In this document: in pieces, positions 34,754 to 47,059 of the stretch
Layout: the number at the start of each line of letters is the position of its first letter
Position numbering within the stretch: position 1 is the stretch's first letter
NCBI RefSeq assembly: GCF_018143015.1
Contig: NC_054740.1
Location: 67,668,856 to 67,732,855, forward strand
From: Lytechinus variegatus
Lineage: Eukaryota > Echinodermata > Echinoidea > Temnopleuroida > Toxopneustidae
Reading direction: 5' to 3'
DNA length: 64,000 nt
Notes under the pieces: generated by a model
Seen by the model: only the letters and a program-made list of their open reading frames with translations
What the model was told of the DNA's origin: nothing
The model's database searches: none
Made by a program: the position numbers and the translations under genes

Positions 34754-37380
34754 ATAACTATGCCCTGTCTGATTAGGACCCTGTCACACTAAAAGGATAC
34801 ATTCAACATAATTGTTAAAAACTCAAAATGCAAGGTTTCTGCAACAGGGCCCTAAAGAAACATGACACACAAATTCAAACTTGAATTTGAACTAGCATTA
34901 TCAAAAAGATGAATATCAATATAAATTAATAGTTTTCATCCAAGGCACTTGAAGACTGCAGGAAATAAAGAGAGTTCATTGATAACTCCATAATATACCG
35001 ATATAATGAACACTTGCAATAAATCTTCCAGAATCAAAGGCACATGGGTGACTTGTTGGATGTACACGCAGAATGAGAAACAGAATTCGATCATGGAAAC
35101 TTGAAATACCATTTCAAAAATTGATTCAAGCAATTTTCAAAAATAAGGGTCTATCCTTAAAGCTTATTCTTAAAATGTACTAAAATTCAATCATACCTAT
35201 CCACTGTAACAATTAATGAAAATATGTAATCATTGTGCACAGATAGTTTCTCTTGACCTTCACTGAAATAGCACCTATTTGTCACACTGCTATCGGGATG
35301 AAAAACAATTGGTCAATTACAAGAACAGATCATAACATAAAGATATGCACTGCAAATCGAGAGGGTGTTATAATTTTTAATCTATAACTTGTATGTTCCT
35401 ACAATTTTCAGGTTAAAAACATCAGATTTTATAAAATGTATGAAAATAATTCTTGTGGCCATATTACACACCTGTTAAAATCTACCCCCCCCCCCTCCAA
35501 GACCACAGACATTTGGTATTGACTTCATGCATTAGGTGGAATGTATTCTATTTATTTATTTCTATTTCAACAGGGTAGCCTCTTCAGTTGACAAACTGCT
35601 ATCAATGATGAATCTGCACAATAAAAATAATACATTATGTATATACATGTAAAAAAAATTGTATTTACAATGCAAATGTTAAGCTTCTCATGTTAAGGAG
35701 ACAAACATTAACAAGGGCATAGGCGTGAGTGCCTATCATACATGTAACTATTACAGATCAATGCAAATGTTCATTCCTTCTTAGATTGTTTTAATTGGAG
35801 AAAACCTATGAATATTCATGAGACTCTGGCCAAAAATAGGCCAATAATCTACATCAACTTTTAGAGATATTTGACTGGTGGGGAAAAAAAAGTATTGATC
35901 CCACATATGGGATGTCTCGTAAATCACACGTGTAAATGTAAATGAATAGACAATCACACAAACGAATTACAGTATGATGATTTCACCAGTGATGAGCGCC
36001 ACTCCGCCTATGTCCTTGCCATCTGTCCATCTCTGTAATACATGTACCATCAGTAACAGGCAAGCCCAACGCTTTTTATGGATAGGCTATTTAAATACAC
36101 ATAAAATTATTTCAGTTGCTGAAATTTGAAAATATATTGTTTCTTGAATATCAACTATCGTTTTAATCAATGAATGCATAAATATATCCACTTAAAATTG
36201 GTTGAACTTCTATTAAAAATTGGAAGACAAAATAAAACATCAATCAATCTCCATTTTGCAATTGAATACCTGTATTTGCCTAATAGTTTCAGGGTTGCCG
36301 ATTATTATTTTTTCTTGCAACAATCGTGAAATGTTTCTTTTGCAGGAGTACGACTCCCATAGCCTAACGAGACAATGCAGATTAGACTTGGAAAAAAAAA
36401 GATGAAACAAGATAACTGTGATAAGATTACAGTACTCTCAAATAGACTAAATGGAAGAACAAAGTGAGATGCAAAAATTGTCTCAATATTCAAACTTCAC
36501 AAGGATTGTATTAAACTATTAAAATATACATTTTTATCTACAATAGTGATAGTGATCCTCTTTTAAAATGAATTCATTATATACATGTAGGTTCATTTGA
36601 ATTACTCAGTACTGTATATACTATTCATAAAACTCTCTTGAAATATCGCTTTCCTTTCTGTATACCAGGACAATCTATAGAAAACACAATTTCTTGCAGT
36701 GGCTTTTTGGGTAACACGCAAAACTTTTTTTTAGGATTTACACCCAGAATCATTCAATGAAATTATACAAAACTTCTGAATTAGGCCAAAATTATTGAAG
36801 TGTCTGCAATGGTGAATTTTGAACCAAAAGTGATGCAAAATGCATTTATGCTACAATGTACATGTATTTATCCCCTTATGGGAGAAAGATTAACCTGTTA
36901 TAGGGTCGTGTATGGAAATGCAACGTATCACTCTGATGGAATTGTGGAGAAAAATAACATAACAAATCAGGAGTATGATTCTGACATTTCACAATTAGTA
37001 GCAGATATTTTTACCCTTTTAAATTCAAAATAGGGCATTATTTTAGATTTAAAAATCCTCCAATAAAGGGGACCGTTTTCTGTCAATATGAAGTGGGTAC
37101 AGGTTTAGTGGCACAACCAGATATATCTGTATTCAACCACCCCCCCCCCCTGTCAATAATGGGGAACACATGTACCTTCCTACATGTACTTTCAACATAC
37201 AGTATGTAAAATTGTAATTGTAAAATCCTAATGATCACTTGTCAAGAATGTACTTCTCCTTTCAATATTGCATGAGAGTCAATTATTCCAAACACATCTC
37301 TCTTTTTTTAAAAGCCAGATTAAAATCATACCATTCAAAGCTCTCCTGCTTTCAAAGAGAATTTAATCATAAGACACCAA
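34754..37380. other. Intergenic DNA downstream of CENP-A
   Basis: AT-rich, C run at 35488. A TTTATT at 35553 could be a minus-strand polyadenylation signal but is far from the CENP-A stop. No gene is seen. Confidence 0.45.
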
Positions 37381-37659
37381 GGCCCATATTCTGAACCCGG
37401 GGGTGATAAACCAGGTCCTAATTTGAGGTTTTCATATGGATACCATTTTCGACACAAACTTGTAACAGTACAGAATCAATTTCTCAACACATTTGAATGG
37501 TCAAATTCATTTCATAAATATCTGGGAATGATCATCAACACACCATTAAAGCATGGAGACAGAGCACAGTGAACACAAGAATCATAAAATATAAACATAA
37601 CAGCTTCCTATAATTTTAAACCATGACCTTTCAACAACCAAGACTTCAGAATACAGGCC
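37381..37659. mobile_element. GGCC-TATTCTGA family MITE, copy 2
   Basis: GGCCCATATTCTGAAC to TTCAGAATACAGGCC, the same inverted ends as 29086-29358. It lies in the CENP-A 3' UTR region, about 110 bases past the stop. Confidence 0.75.
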
Positions 37660-37771
37660 TATATACCAATGTTTTGATGGCCATTGGAACTTGATGAAGC
37701 AATAGGTTTAAAAGAGGATCACCGTCCATCAAACGTCAATAATATTGTACAATCAAGATTCCTACAATGTA

Positions 37772-37906
37772 CTACCCAAGTCCGTCTGTTCTCCCGCGTA
37801 TCCGTCGAGCAAGCTGCATGTCCTTTGGCATGACGGTGACTCGCTTGGCGTGGATAGCACAAAGGTTCGAGTCTTCAAAGAGATGGACAAGGAACGCTTC
37901 TGCTGC
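37772..37906 (-). CDS. CENPA: CENP-A last exon
   Basis: Residues 122-165: [14 protein letters not shown], then [23 protein letters not shown] and RTDGLG, TAG at 37772-37774. The acceptor is TTTCTACAG. Confidence 0.94.
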   Translation of the reverse strand, partial: AAEAFLVHLFEDSNLCAIHAKRVTVMPKDMQLARRIRGRTDGLG

Positions 37907-40900
37907 CTGTAGAAATGGGACCACACAAACATGTTTGAACAATTTGGCAGTGAAAGTCACACAAGTACAGAAAATTCTCTTGATTTTGTTAATTAGGTTA
38001 ACATAGCTGCCTGTAAATCTACAAACTGTACAGTACATTAAAAAAAAATGGTCTTTATTTTTTCACATATGCTGCAGCAATGTAAAAGATAAACAATTTT
38101 GCTTCAATTCCCCAAAACAGTGTTGAGCACAACACGGGTGATATATTCATTGAGATCATTTAAATAACCCAACAGTGTAACACATGCTTCTGCAACTTCA
38201 TTAACGATTAAAATCATCCTTAATATTACTTGCTTTGATTTAGTCAAGAGCATAATGATTATTAAATTGACAAATATTTGATGATCCACATATTAAAGTA
38301 CAAAAGAAAAAAGGATGTGATGTCACTTACTCTCTCTTTGCACGAGGTACCAATATTTATGGGGCGATGCAAGAAACTTGCAATCAATCGCAAGTCTATT
38401 TTCAGTCCCTAAATCAATCATATGTCTTGTAATTAATTGTAAATTCATGATTGATAAGTAATCTGCTTCTGTAAACAAGGAGTGTGATCTGATTTGCTAC
38501 AGCTAAAATTGGTCTATTGATTGTAAAATTGCAACAGAAAATTTGCATTTGATTGCAAATATTTTCTTGCAACACCCCTTTAGTCTCACAATTGTCTGTC
38601 AAAAATACTTAGGTATTCACTCATTTGTGTCTAGCCGACACTCCACAGTGTGGAATCGATCCTTTCAAATTTATAAACACCATCCGAGTTATGTCATTCA
38701 AGCAAACTTTCAAATGCCATAATTTTGTTACTTTACTCCCAATTTCAATAAAGAACTTATGTTTGTTAGATTTTTGTCTAATATTTATGCAAATAAAATT
38801 TCTGTTGGGTGACCTCTACCCTTAAACAATGCTGGTTGGGAGAAGACATTGCTTTATGTTCAGTCAATTGAGGGCTTGATTAGAAAGTGATACTAAACCA
38901 AAGAGTGTTGTCAGCTTAATACAGCAATGTTTTCCATGTTCCCATCATCATCACCATCACCACAGAACTTGAAACTAGACTAGTCCAATACTTTGCCCAA
39001 CATAGCACCATCATCAAAATATACATACCTCTTGTAATGCCATAATTCCTGCAGCTTGCCAGCGAAGTTCGGAGGATGGGTTTAAGATCTGACAAATTTC
39101 CTTTACCTATGTCAAACAGATAAAAAATATGAACACTTGATTCTGAAAAACATTTCAAATGCTACCTAGGAAAATATGACTACAGCCAAATTTTCTTACA
39201 AATTGAAATACATGTTCGGTTAGAATAAAAACAAATTTCATTTCTAATGAGCAATGTAAACTATCCAATGATACATTTTAAAAGACATTCAATTTGTGAC
39301 ATAATATCGGATATTTTAAAGTACATTTATCAACCCAAATAGTAATTCAAGTACACCAAATTAATCAAAAGTACATTTGAAAAAAAATCAAAATAATGAT
39401 CCTTCACTTGAAGGAGTGCCTTTTTATTTTGATTAAAAAATGCCTCAAGTGATCTGGGGAAAAAGATATATATATTATAGCGTAATCAACCAATCTCTTA
39501 GGCTTAAATTCATCTTATAATTAGAATTTATGAATACTAAATAAATAATAGGAAACAAATGACATAAGTAGTTTGATGAATGAATTCTATATTTTGTTTA
39601 GAGTATATGTTCTTGTACATATCAGTACTTGGAGCATTCTAAAACAGAGCCTGATTGGCCTTGTAGAAATTTCATGCACCAGGCCTTTTTCAATTTTTCT
39701 AAATTTGTGTTGTAATGAAGTAATAAGCCCTATAAAAAAAACGGCCTTGCCCAAAATATATCAAGATTTGAGGCCTGAATCAATATACTGTACATTTGCA
39801 GAGAATTGATAAATTCCTATTAAACAGAAATCTTCTTACCACTCGAGCAAAGGGAAGCTTCCTGAGCAGGAGATGAGTAGTCTTTTGATATTTTCTGATT
39901 TCCATCAGAGCTCGAGTCCCCGGTCTAAAACGTCTTGTTCCATCTACATGTAAGAGAAATAAGAATTGAACTTTCTTTAGAGGGAAACTTTGGATTGAAA
40001 ATAATATTTATCAATATAGTGAAATAAACAATCACATTGTCTAAATCATGAGATTTTGCATTCATCATTTTCAGTGAAACAGTTCTCTGAATTTGTCACT
40101 AGTATGGAATACGCAAGCTGATGAATTTATCTTCTGATATCTTTTTACTTTTGTATTTCTATTTATGACATGTATTTCAATCTTCGGTTTCAACTTCCAA
40201 TGTAAACATAGGATAAAGTTAAACCACCTATTTAATGTGAAAATCACTGTTGTTGCCAATTTGACACAAAGGCAGACACATATTCATAGTATGAAAATGA
40301 TGAGACATGAGAAAAATTTAGGTCTTCGTGAATGTATTCAAGTAAGCTTATTTTACACAGCGGTTGGGCCTAGCATCAATGTTTGTTTTTTTCAACCATC
40401 AACTTGAATAATTTTTGAAATGAGATTTCTGAATATTTAGCGCCCTCTCTCTGAGTCTCTGTGATGATTTCAAATTTCTTTTTAAAGGGGTACTCCAGGC
40501 TGAAAATAATATGATTTGGGCCTCAGAGACTTAGCAACAAAATCTGCTGAGGACACACTGTTATTTTCATAACAATTATTCACAATCAATATTCAAATTT
40601 TATTATTTAATGAATAATAATTTTAATCTATGAATTGTTCTTCAAAATGGCACTCCGTAAAATAGCTCATTGAAGCTACGTCATATCGAAGCAGTTCAAA
40701 GGTCAACTTCCAAGCTTTTTATATTTGCAGTGTATTTGCAGTGTTAACGAATGGATACATGACATCAGTCCAGCAAGAAACCTCTCATTTTTCTATCTTT
40801 TTCTGCGAAAAAGTCATACCTTTATATGCATTAGGTGTATAAAGGTATGTAATTTAATAAAATTTTAGTTAAAAATAGGATCGGTAGTTCTAATGTTAAA

Positions 40901-43900
40901 TATGACTTAGGGTAAACATGCACTCCAGCTCCTGTCCTGGAATCTCGGGAGTGACACAGTACTGACATCTTCCCGACATCCACATCTTGGCATCATAAAA
41001 TCTAGTGACAAGAGACCCAACAGAAAAGATCATCTCAAAAAGACAAAAGGCATACAAACTTTCTATGCGCTAACAGGAAGTAGGCAGGAGGCCTTCTACC
41101 ACAACACTGTCTGTGTTCCCCGTGGAAGGCCCATTGCATCCGACGTACATTGTATATATGCTCTATGGAGCAGCAGTATCACACCTTATAAAAGGGATGG
41201 AGAAAAGACTTGATCAGGCACAACATCAGCTATTCAAGCAAATCCTTGGTCTCGCTAGAATAGCAGCAGACGAGGAAGTTTTCTTTCTTCTCACTGGGCT
41301 CCTTCACTTAGTTCTCAAGTTGACCTTGAGAAGCTCCTCCTGATTGGACAAGCATTGTATCTCCCCCAAACTAGATTTGAATATAGGACTCTTCTACATG
41401 CTGTAGCCAAGACTACCCCCACCATCAAGTCCTGGCAGCTCATCTTGGACAAGTATAATCTCCCTGACCTTCACATTCTTCTGCTCAAGCCCATCTCCTA
41501 CATCACCTCGAAGAAGACCTCAAATAGGGCAGTTACGACTTTCTTACGAACAAGGTTAAAGATGAGGTACTGGCTGCTATTCTGTCAAAATCTACTCTTT
41601 CGCTGTGGAGGAACATAGATTTACCATCGTCAAGTGCACTTTACCCCAGCTCCAGTAGTTCCCAGTTTCTATTAAAGACGAGCTGTTGTCATCAGGTCAC
41701 AGCTCTATAGTGAGTCAGACCTATCAAACTCAGTGCAGGCTATGTTTGATAAAGATTAAAGAAGGCTACTTCTCCCACTTGTCGCTTACGGATATGTCAT
41801 CAAGGTGATGAAGACACTCATCCACTTCATACATGTATGTAGCTAGCTGCCATGTGTTTGACACTCAGCGTGATTAACTCCAAGTGGAAGTGAGAAAATC
41901 AGGTTTTCCTGCATCGATCTGCTCCTTATTCTGTCAAGACTGCTGTAAAGACTATGTTAAGTCCATTTTATTACCTGTCCATCCAAGACTATCCAGACAA
42001 GCTGACCAATAAAGTTAAAACTCTTATTCTTCCTGCACAAAATCCACATCTTTCGTAACTCCTTTCTCTCTCTCTAAAATCTTGAATCATACTGTATCAC
42101 CGATACCTATTAACTCAGAGGGAGGAAGTGTTTTGTGATCTTATTAGTTACTCTATTTATTAAACAATGCAACAACGAGTTGTAGATCTCCGGGATCAGC
42201 AGAGGAAGAAGATGGAGCAGAAATGTTGGAAATGAAGTTGCATCCCATGTACATGATTTAGGGCTAGATCTTTCAGAAGGAAAGTAGAAATCTCGGGGGC
42301 GAAAGTTTCAGGTTTTGGCGGCCTACAGTACACACACATGAATGGATAGGGGCAAGTCCAAGAAAAGGTCACCCTAGAAGGCAAAATTTCATCTTTAATT
42401 CAAGAAGTTATCTTTGGTGGGGTAAGAAAGCCCAAATGTTGAATTTTTAAATTTCATTAAGAAAAATTTGACAATATGCATAATTATGCTAATTTGGGGC
42501 ACCTAATTTGCATAATTGGTAAATTGGGCGTTACGTATGGGACAATTATAAAAACTCATAGAAAGTGAAAAGAAAACTTGTGAGATTTAGTCATAGGTGG
42601 GACATGGACCCCCTAACATCTTATTACTTTTGGGGGAAAAAAGTGGTGTCATCTAATTAATTATGCAAATTAGGTCTTGTCCAAGGATGGAATGTCCCTT
42701 ACGTAACATTTTGAGGATGTTTTTTTAAGTTATTTCTCATAATACAATCCTTGTATTGTTGCATCTATGGGAAGTTCTAATTCATAAAGTATGAAAATGT
42801 TATACCCCACAAAGTTTCAAAATTACAGTTTTAATTACTATTTCATTTTTTTGAATTATGGTGGAAATTGTGTACGTTCTCTATGGGGACAAAATGTCCC
42901 ATACGTAACATGTCATTAATTTGTTTAATTAATTAGAGTCTGTAAGTAGAGGGATTTGGCTTATGACATGAAACTTGCCATAAATATACTAGAGTATTGT
43001 GACTTCTTTCACACTAAGTTTCAAGTTGTCAAATGAAATACTTTCAGAGAATTCTCAACTTGAAAAAATGTATTAAAAATTGTCTTTTTTCTGCGTCCCA
43101 TACGTAACAGCACATTTGTTCTCTCTAAAAGATCAAGGTCAAGGTCATACATGTATGTCAGTTATTTTCATCATTATTCTTCTCCTAGATGTCTACCATC
43201 ATGAGGGTATTCAATCCAATCAAAGTCATTTAACACTATTTTTCGGGTCTTGAAGCCTCTGAAATGTCCCATACGGAACGCGCGCGAATTCTTGGACTTG
43301 CCCATAGGAATACCTTGGCTTCATCGAGAGTAATCATACGTCAGTAAATGATTTTTACTCTCTAGAAGCCGCCTGGCTAGGGGGGTGGGCTGAGCATGCA
43401 AAAAATCACAATCCTATGGTCATTTTTACGTTTTTGGACACGTTTTGGGGAAAAAAAGTGGCCCAGCCCCCCGCTTCCGCGGAGAGCAGAAAATTCTAAT
43501 TTACATACAGTTGCAATTTATTTTTCAATTTCATTAGTATTTTGGGAATAATTTTTGCATTCACCAGAGGCAGAGTGCTCAAAAACTTGAATTTTAGCAG
43601 CATATTTTTGCACACCCTCTCTATTGGTAGAAAGTAAATATGGCAAGAAAATTGTCTTTTTTCAAATTCAATCTATCATTTTATTAATTTGGAAAAAATA
43701 ATCAAAAGAATCAAATTTACTTAGGACTAGAGTCACTGTCAAGTTATGAATTGCCTGGGCTGTAGTGTAATAACAGTTAATGGAAACTGACACTGACAGT
43801 CACTGAGTGTAGCTATATTACATGATTTTTTTTAATTTTTTAAATACAGACAAATTATACATCACTTGAAAGGTTTTTTCAAGACAAATTCAATGGTGAA

Positions 43901-46671
43901 GACCAAATTACAATTGGAGCACCATAACTGAAGATATGGCCTTTTAAAGGGACGCTATACGCAGAACTTTTCTGCCACCCAAGACAAGTACCCATTGGGT
44001 GGCAGATCTACAGGTACTTGTAGATCTAAGAAACTTCCATACTTTTTTTCATGTAGGTTACTAAGTTAATTTGACTAAAATGCAACACAAGAGGTGATCT
44101 TGTAGAGCATGGCTGTGTTACCTTCATATTTTTCTTATTCAAACAGCTTCTATTTGTGAAAATATAGTATACAAGAAGAAAGATAACAAATTAGAATAAG
44201 ACAAGAGAAATGCATGGAACGCTTTGCGTTGTTAAAAAAAATTAATCAACTCTTGGGGGTCTCATTCCTCAACAGACTTTAATCAGAAAATAAAAATGAA
44301 TGTCCCACTATACTTCCCGGTATCTGTAAGATTTATATCATTCAAAAGTAGAAAATTAAGTTTTGCAGTAATTTTTTTCTTTCTTTCTGTTTGTTTGTCC
44401 ATGTTCACTCTGTATTCTGTATAATTACCATGATGTCTCTTTTTGTTTGCAGATCTGAGAATGCGGGATCAGACAGCTGGAGCTGCAACAGTAGCTAGAA
44501 ATGTACTCCACTGCTTAGAATTATAGAATATATTAACATTAAATATATTGGAATATATAAAGTTAAAAAGCAAGTCTCTGACATTATCTGAATTTCTACT
44601 ACAATTAAAATCACATTTACAAAATAATCTCCCTCCTAGTAAACATAATAAAACAGGGACCCATTATTGTGTACATCATGTGAATTGATGAGACAGCTTA
44701 TTGATATGATGACACAAAACAACAGAATATAGATATAGTCATGTATCTATTCATTTTAATACCAGTACCAGGCAGCAGTCAATGCATGGTCTGCGCCTGT
44801 ACACCATGAAAAAATAATGAGACTGGAATTAAACGTGCTTTAATTCCCGCCTGTTTATTTCCTACAATATTAAGTTGAAATTATCATTAATTTATCATCA
44901 ATACACATAATTCATGCAGAAATCAAATGCACAACTTATCACCTACAACTAATTTCAATGGGTTTAACAATAACATACATGCATCAAGTACCACACCCAC
45001 AACCACCACGCCCACTCACTCCTTTCGGTCAGCCATGGCACCAAAATCACACTCTAGGCGGCACAACATGGGCTTGCATTCGCCTCTTGCGCAGCTATGC
45101 GACACATTCTTATATATCAAAATTAGATTTTCTGATACAAATACACTTCAAAGAATTAATTTATATCTGATATTTGACTGTTCCCTGGGAAATTTTCTGT
45201 TTATACGGCTTTGAAGTAAGAAAATAGAAACACGATTTACCGAAAGTGTCCAAAAAACTCCTTTTTGTAACGAAAAACATTGCCGATATTGAACTGAAAT
45301 CATCACTAACTTGTAGAAGAAAGTCTGCCGATTTTAATGATACATAACACATGGTTATTTGATGCCCCTAGAGGGTGTCAACAAGTAAAAGTAACTTGCA
45401 AGATTAACCCGGTTCTGGAGTCATATTTTCCAAAATGGCGACTTCCATTGTGTGACGACGGACAGGTGGTGCTCTCGAAAACGGCCTTAAAAACAACATT
45501 TTGGCGATGCAAATGTGAGTAAATTGACTAGAAATAAGAAGTTTAGATATAATAGAAAAAGATCGTAACATTTTATGAAAAAAGGATTTGAAATGTTGAT
45601 ACACTGGCTCAATGAATTTTGCCCATTTTGTGTGTTGGCAGAATAGGAAATGTGTTAAACGCGAACCCGTTGCGATCGCTACTGAGTGACTGTCACTCAC
45701 ACAGTGTCAAAAATCAAGCAATGAATTATAAAGAAAAAGACTTGAGAAAATAAGCCAACATTTTTCATTTATTGATTCATTGGCATGTACCAGCAAACGT
45801 GCACACAGTTATTTAGTATTACTGACACTCACTACTTTACTGTCAGAGAACATGAGTGCAATACCAGGTACCTGTTGACAGGGCCTCTGACTGTGTCATT
45901 ATTAGCGCATTATTACGCTAAAGTTTAAACATAGTGCGGTCAGTATGATGGGGGGACCTAAAGCTACGCACTTTGTTTACAAGCGATGTAAAATATGCCA
46001 ACTTTTATATTTGAACAAATCATCTTTTACTAATTTGTGGCAAATATTCTAAAGATCCTTAACCAAAAAGAAAATATCACAAAACTCACTAATACGAAAA
46101 TCCCGTCATGTTTTCCGAACACCTCTTGAACTCGCCGCCCGATGTAGAAGGGGTCCTAAAGCTACGCACTCGATTTATCATGCAAAAAAATAATATTTTC
46201 TGTGCCTCAATTTTTAAAATTTGCTCAAATTATGATAGTATAATATGAAATTAAATCGAATGTAACTCAAAAATTCTAAAACAATTGTGGGTTTTCTCTG
46301 CATTTAGAGATTTACTGCAGCCCATGTAGAAAAAAATTGAAAAGGAATCGTTCGTCACACTGCAGTCACAGTTCCACACACAGAGTGCGCATTTGCCATT
46401 AAAAACTGCATGCGCGATGAGTGGTGCGTAGCTTTAGGACCCGCGTAGCTTTAGGACCCCCGACCATACATAATACAGGACGTTAATTACGTCTCTTTCC
46501 TGATGACAGCGGTGTTTGTCCCAACTCTCGCCCGCTACTCCCCGCTGGTCGTGCAGCTCCAGCTGGTGTTCCAAACGTTGCCCCTTGCCGCTTGCGAGGT
46601 GTATCTTTTTTTCGTTTACTTGTACTAGCGGGCGTCGCATTCTGTCTTTCACTTTGTAAAGGCCGTGGCAT
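37772..46671 (-). CDS. CENPA: Histone H3-like centromeric protein A
   Basis: CENP-A replaces H3 in centromeric nucleosomes and marks where kinetochores form. Exons 46671-46491, 39943-39840, 39106-39029 and 37906-37772 join in exact phase (C|AT, then 0, 0) to 165 residues. Residues 1-60 are a Ser/Pro/Arg/Lys-rich tail ([10 protein letters not shown]...). The fold starts near [20 protein letters not shown]. Marks separating it from H3: loop 1 is two residues longer ([11 protein letters not shown]), Trp111 stands where H3 has Phe84, helix 2 ends [12 protein letters not shown] like vertebrate CENP-A, and the C-terminus is GLG. The stretch [16 protein letters not shown] is H3-like. Canonical H3 genes lack introns; this one has three. 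The first intron is 6.5 kb and filled with transposons. The start is the only Met before the tail (AAAAATGCC). Confidence 0.92.
38361..38580. mobile_element. GGGCCCGTTGCAGAAAG family MITE, copy 3
   Basis: GGGGCGATGCAAGAAACTTG at the left, CTTGCAACACCCC at the right, with CAATCAATCGCAAGTC inside as in the other copies. It lies in the last CENP-A intron. More diverged. Confidence 0.6.
39029..39106 (-). CDS. CENPA: CENP-A third exon
   Basis: Residues 96-121: [26 protein letters not shown]. This 26-residue exon holds the lengthened loop 1. Acceptor GACATAG, donor GTATGT. Confidence 0.94.
39840..39943 (-). CDS. CENPA: CENP-A second exon
   Basis: Residues 61-95: completes His61, then [17 protein letters not shown] and [17 protein letters not shown]. 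The acceptor is ACATGTAG and the donor GTAAGA. Confidence 0.93.
40481..40720. mobile_element. Possible TTAA-type MITE fragment
   Basis: TTAAAGGGGTACTCCAGGC resembles the ends of the TTAA MITEs. No matching right end was found. Confidence 0.4.
40920..42060 (+). mobile_element. LINE 3' part in CENP-A intron 1
   Basis: Open frames in two registers encode GRPIASD-like and [40 protein letters not shown], then [18 protein letters not shown] and [21 protein letters not shown] later [19 protein letters not shown] is reminiscent of a zinc-knuckle tail. This is the region after the reverse transcriptase of a non-LTR retrotransposon (I- or CR1-like). Frame changes between pieces show it is inactive. 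No target duplication found. Confidence 0.7.
42350..43303. mobile_element. 954-bp TIR element with spaced TGTCCCATACGTAACA motifs
   Basis: The 15-bp perfect inverted ends are GGGCAAGTCCAAGAA and TTCTTGGACTTGCCC, flanked by ATAG on each side (42346-42349, 43304-43307). Inside, TGTCCCATACGTAACA or close variants occur near 42529 (inverted), 42692, 42894, 43094 and 43263, about 170-200 bp apart. No protein is encoded. It is a non-autonomous copy whose family is not recognised. Confidence 0.8.
43490..43800 (+). repeat. Dispersed repeat, copy 2
   Basis: It matches 14590-14860 with small indels (TCACCAGAGGCAGAGTGCTC here). A hairpin GGGGGGTGGGCTGAGC / GTGGCCCAGCCCCCC lies just left of it at about 43380-43476. 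Confidence 0.75.
43801..45947. other. CENP-A intron 1, no clear gene
   Basis: Mostly AT-rich. At 45435 CAAAATGGCGACTTCC (YY1-like) is followed 70 bases on by a donor AAAT|GTGAGT at 45513 on the plus strand, so a non-coding first exon of an unknown transcript is possible. Nothing else is supported. Confidence 0.35.
45948..46465. mobile_element. MITE with TCCTAAAGCTACGC ends
   Basis: GGGGGGACCTAAAGCTACGC at the left and GCGTAGCTTTAGGACCCCCG at the right, with an extra inner copy at 46425 and another at 46151. It ends 25 bases into CENP-A intron 1. Non-coding. Confidence 0.75.
46491..46671 (-). CDS. CENPA: CENP-A first exon
   Basis: Residues 1-60, [29 protein letters not shown], then a Gly/Ala/Pro-rich stretch to LSSGKR. 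Donor C|GTAATT. The phase (one base, C) matches the next exon's two leading bases. Confidence 0.8.
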
Positions 46672-47059
46672 TTTTGAAGGGACAAATATTTAATTAAATT
46701 CCATTCAAAAAATTGTTTGTAAACTTCCAAGCAAGAAAGTAACATACAACAGACTCCGAGCTCCGGGTAACGCGATGCCGAAATTTGCATCAACGCGCCG
46801 CGAATGTCACGTGATAAAACATTGACGATCCAATATTTGTAGTCTAATCGTGTTCAGACCATTTTTGTGTCCTAGGATTCGGAAAGGGTAGGGATGCATG
46901 ACACACTCCACACTCAACAAGTCCTTCTTTTTAGTGGGATCCCTCCATTTCCTCAACATTTATTTAATAGTAAAGATGAATAAAAGAAATTATATGCAAA
47001 ATGCTTCATCATGAATAGTCTACAGTTATTATCTAGTTCATTGTAAATATCATTATCAA
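46672..47059 (-). promoter_or_regulatory. Probable CENP-A promoter region
   Basis: Upstream of the start lie a CACGTG E box (TGTCACGTGATAAAAC on the plus strand, 46806) and CpG-rich CGCGCCGCGAATG at 46793. No TATA box is clear. The 5' UTR length is unknown. Confidence 0.4.

Noticed and set aside
37772-39943. Canonical histone H3 or H3.3
   Set aside because: Loop 1 is two residues longer, Trp replaces Phe and the helix 2 end matches CENP-A.
46434-46793. 119-codon frame on the minus strand over CENP-A exon 1
   Set aside because: It is in another frame; the exon 1 frame joins the histone exons in exact phase and has the expected basic tail.
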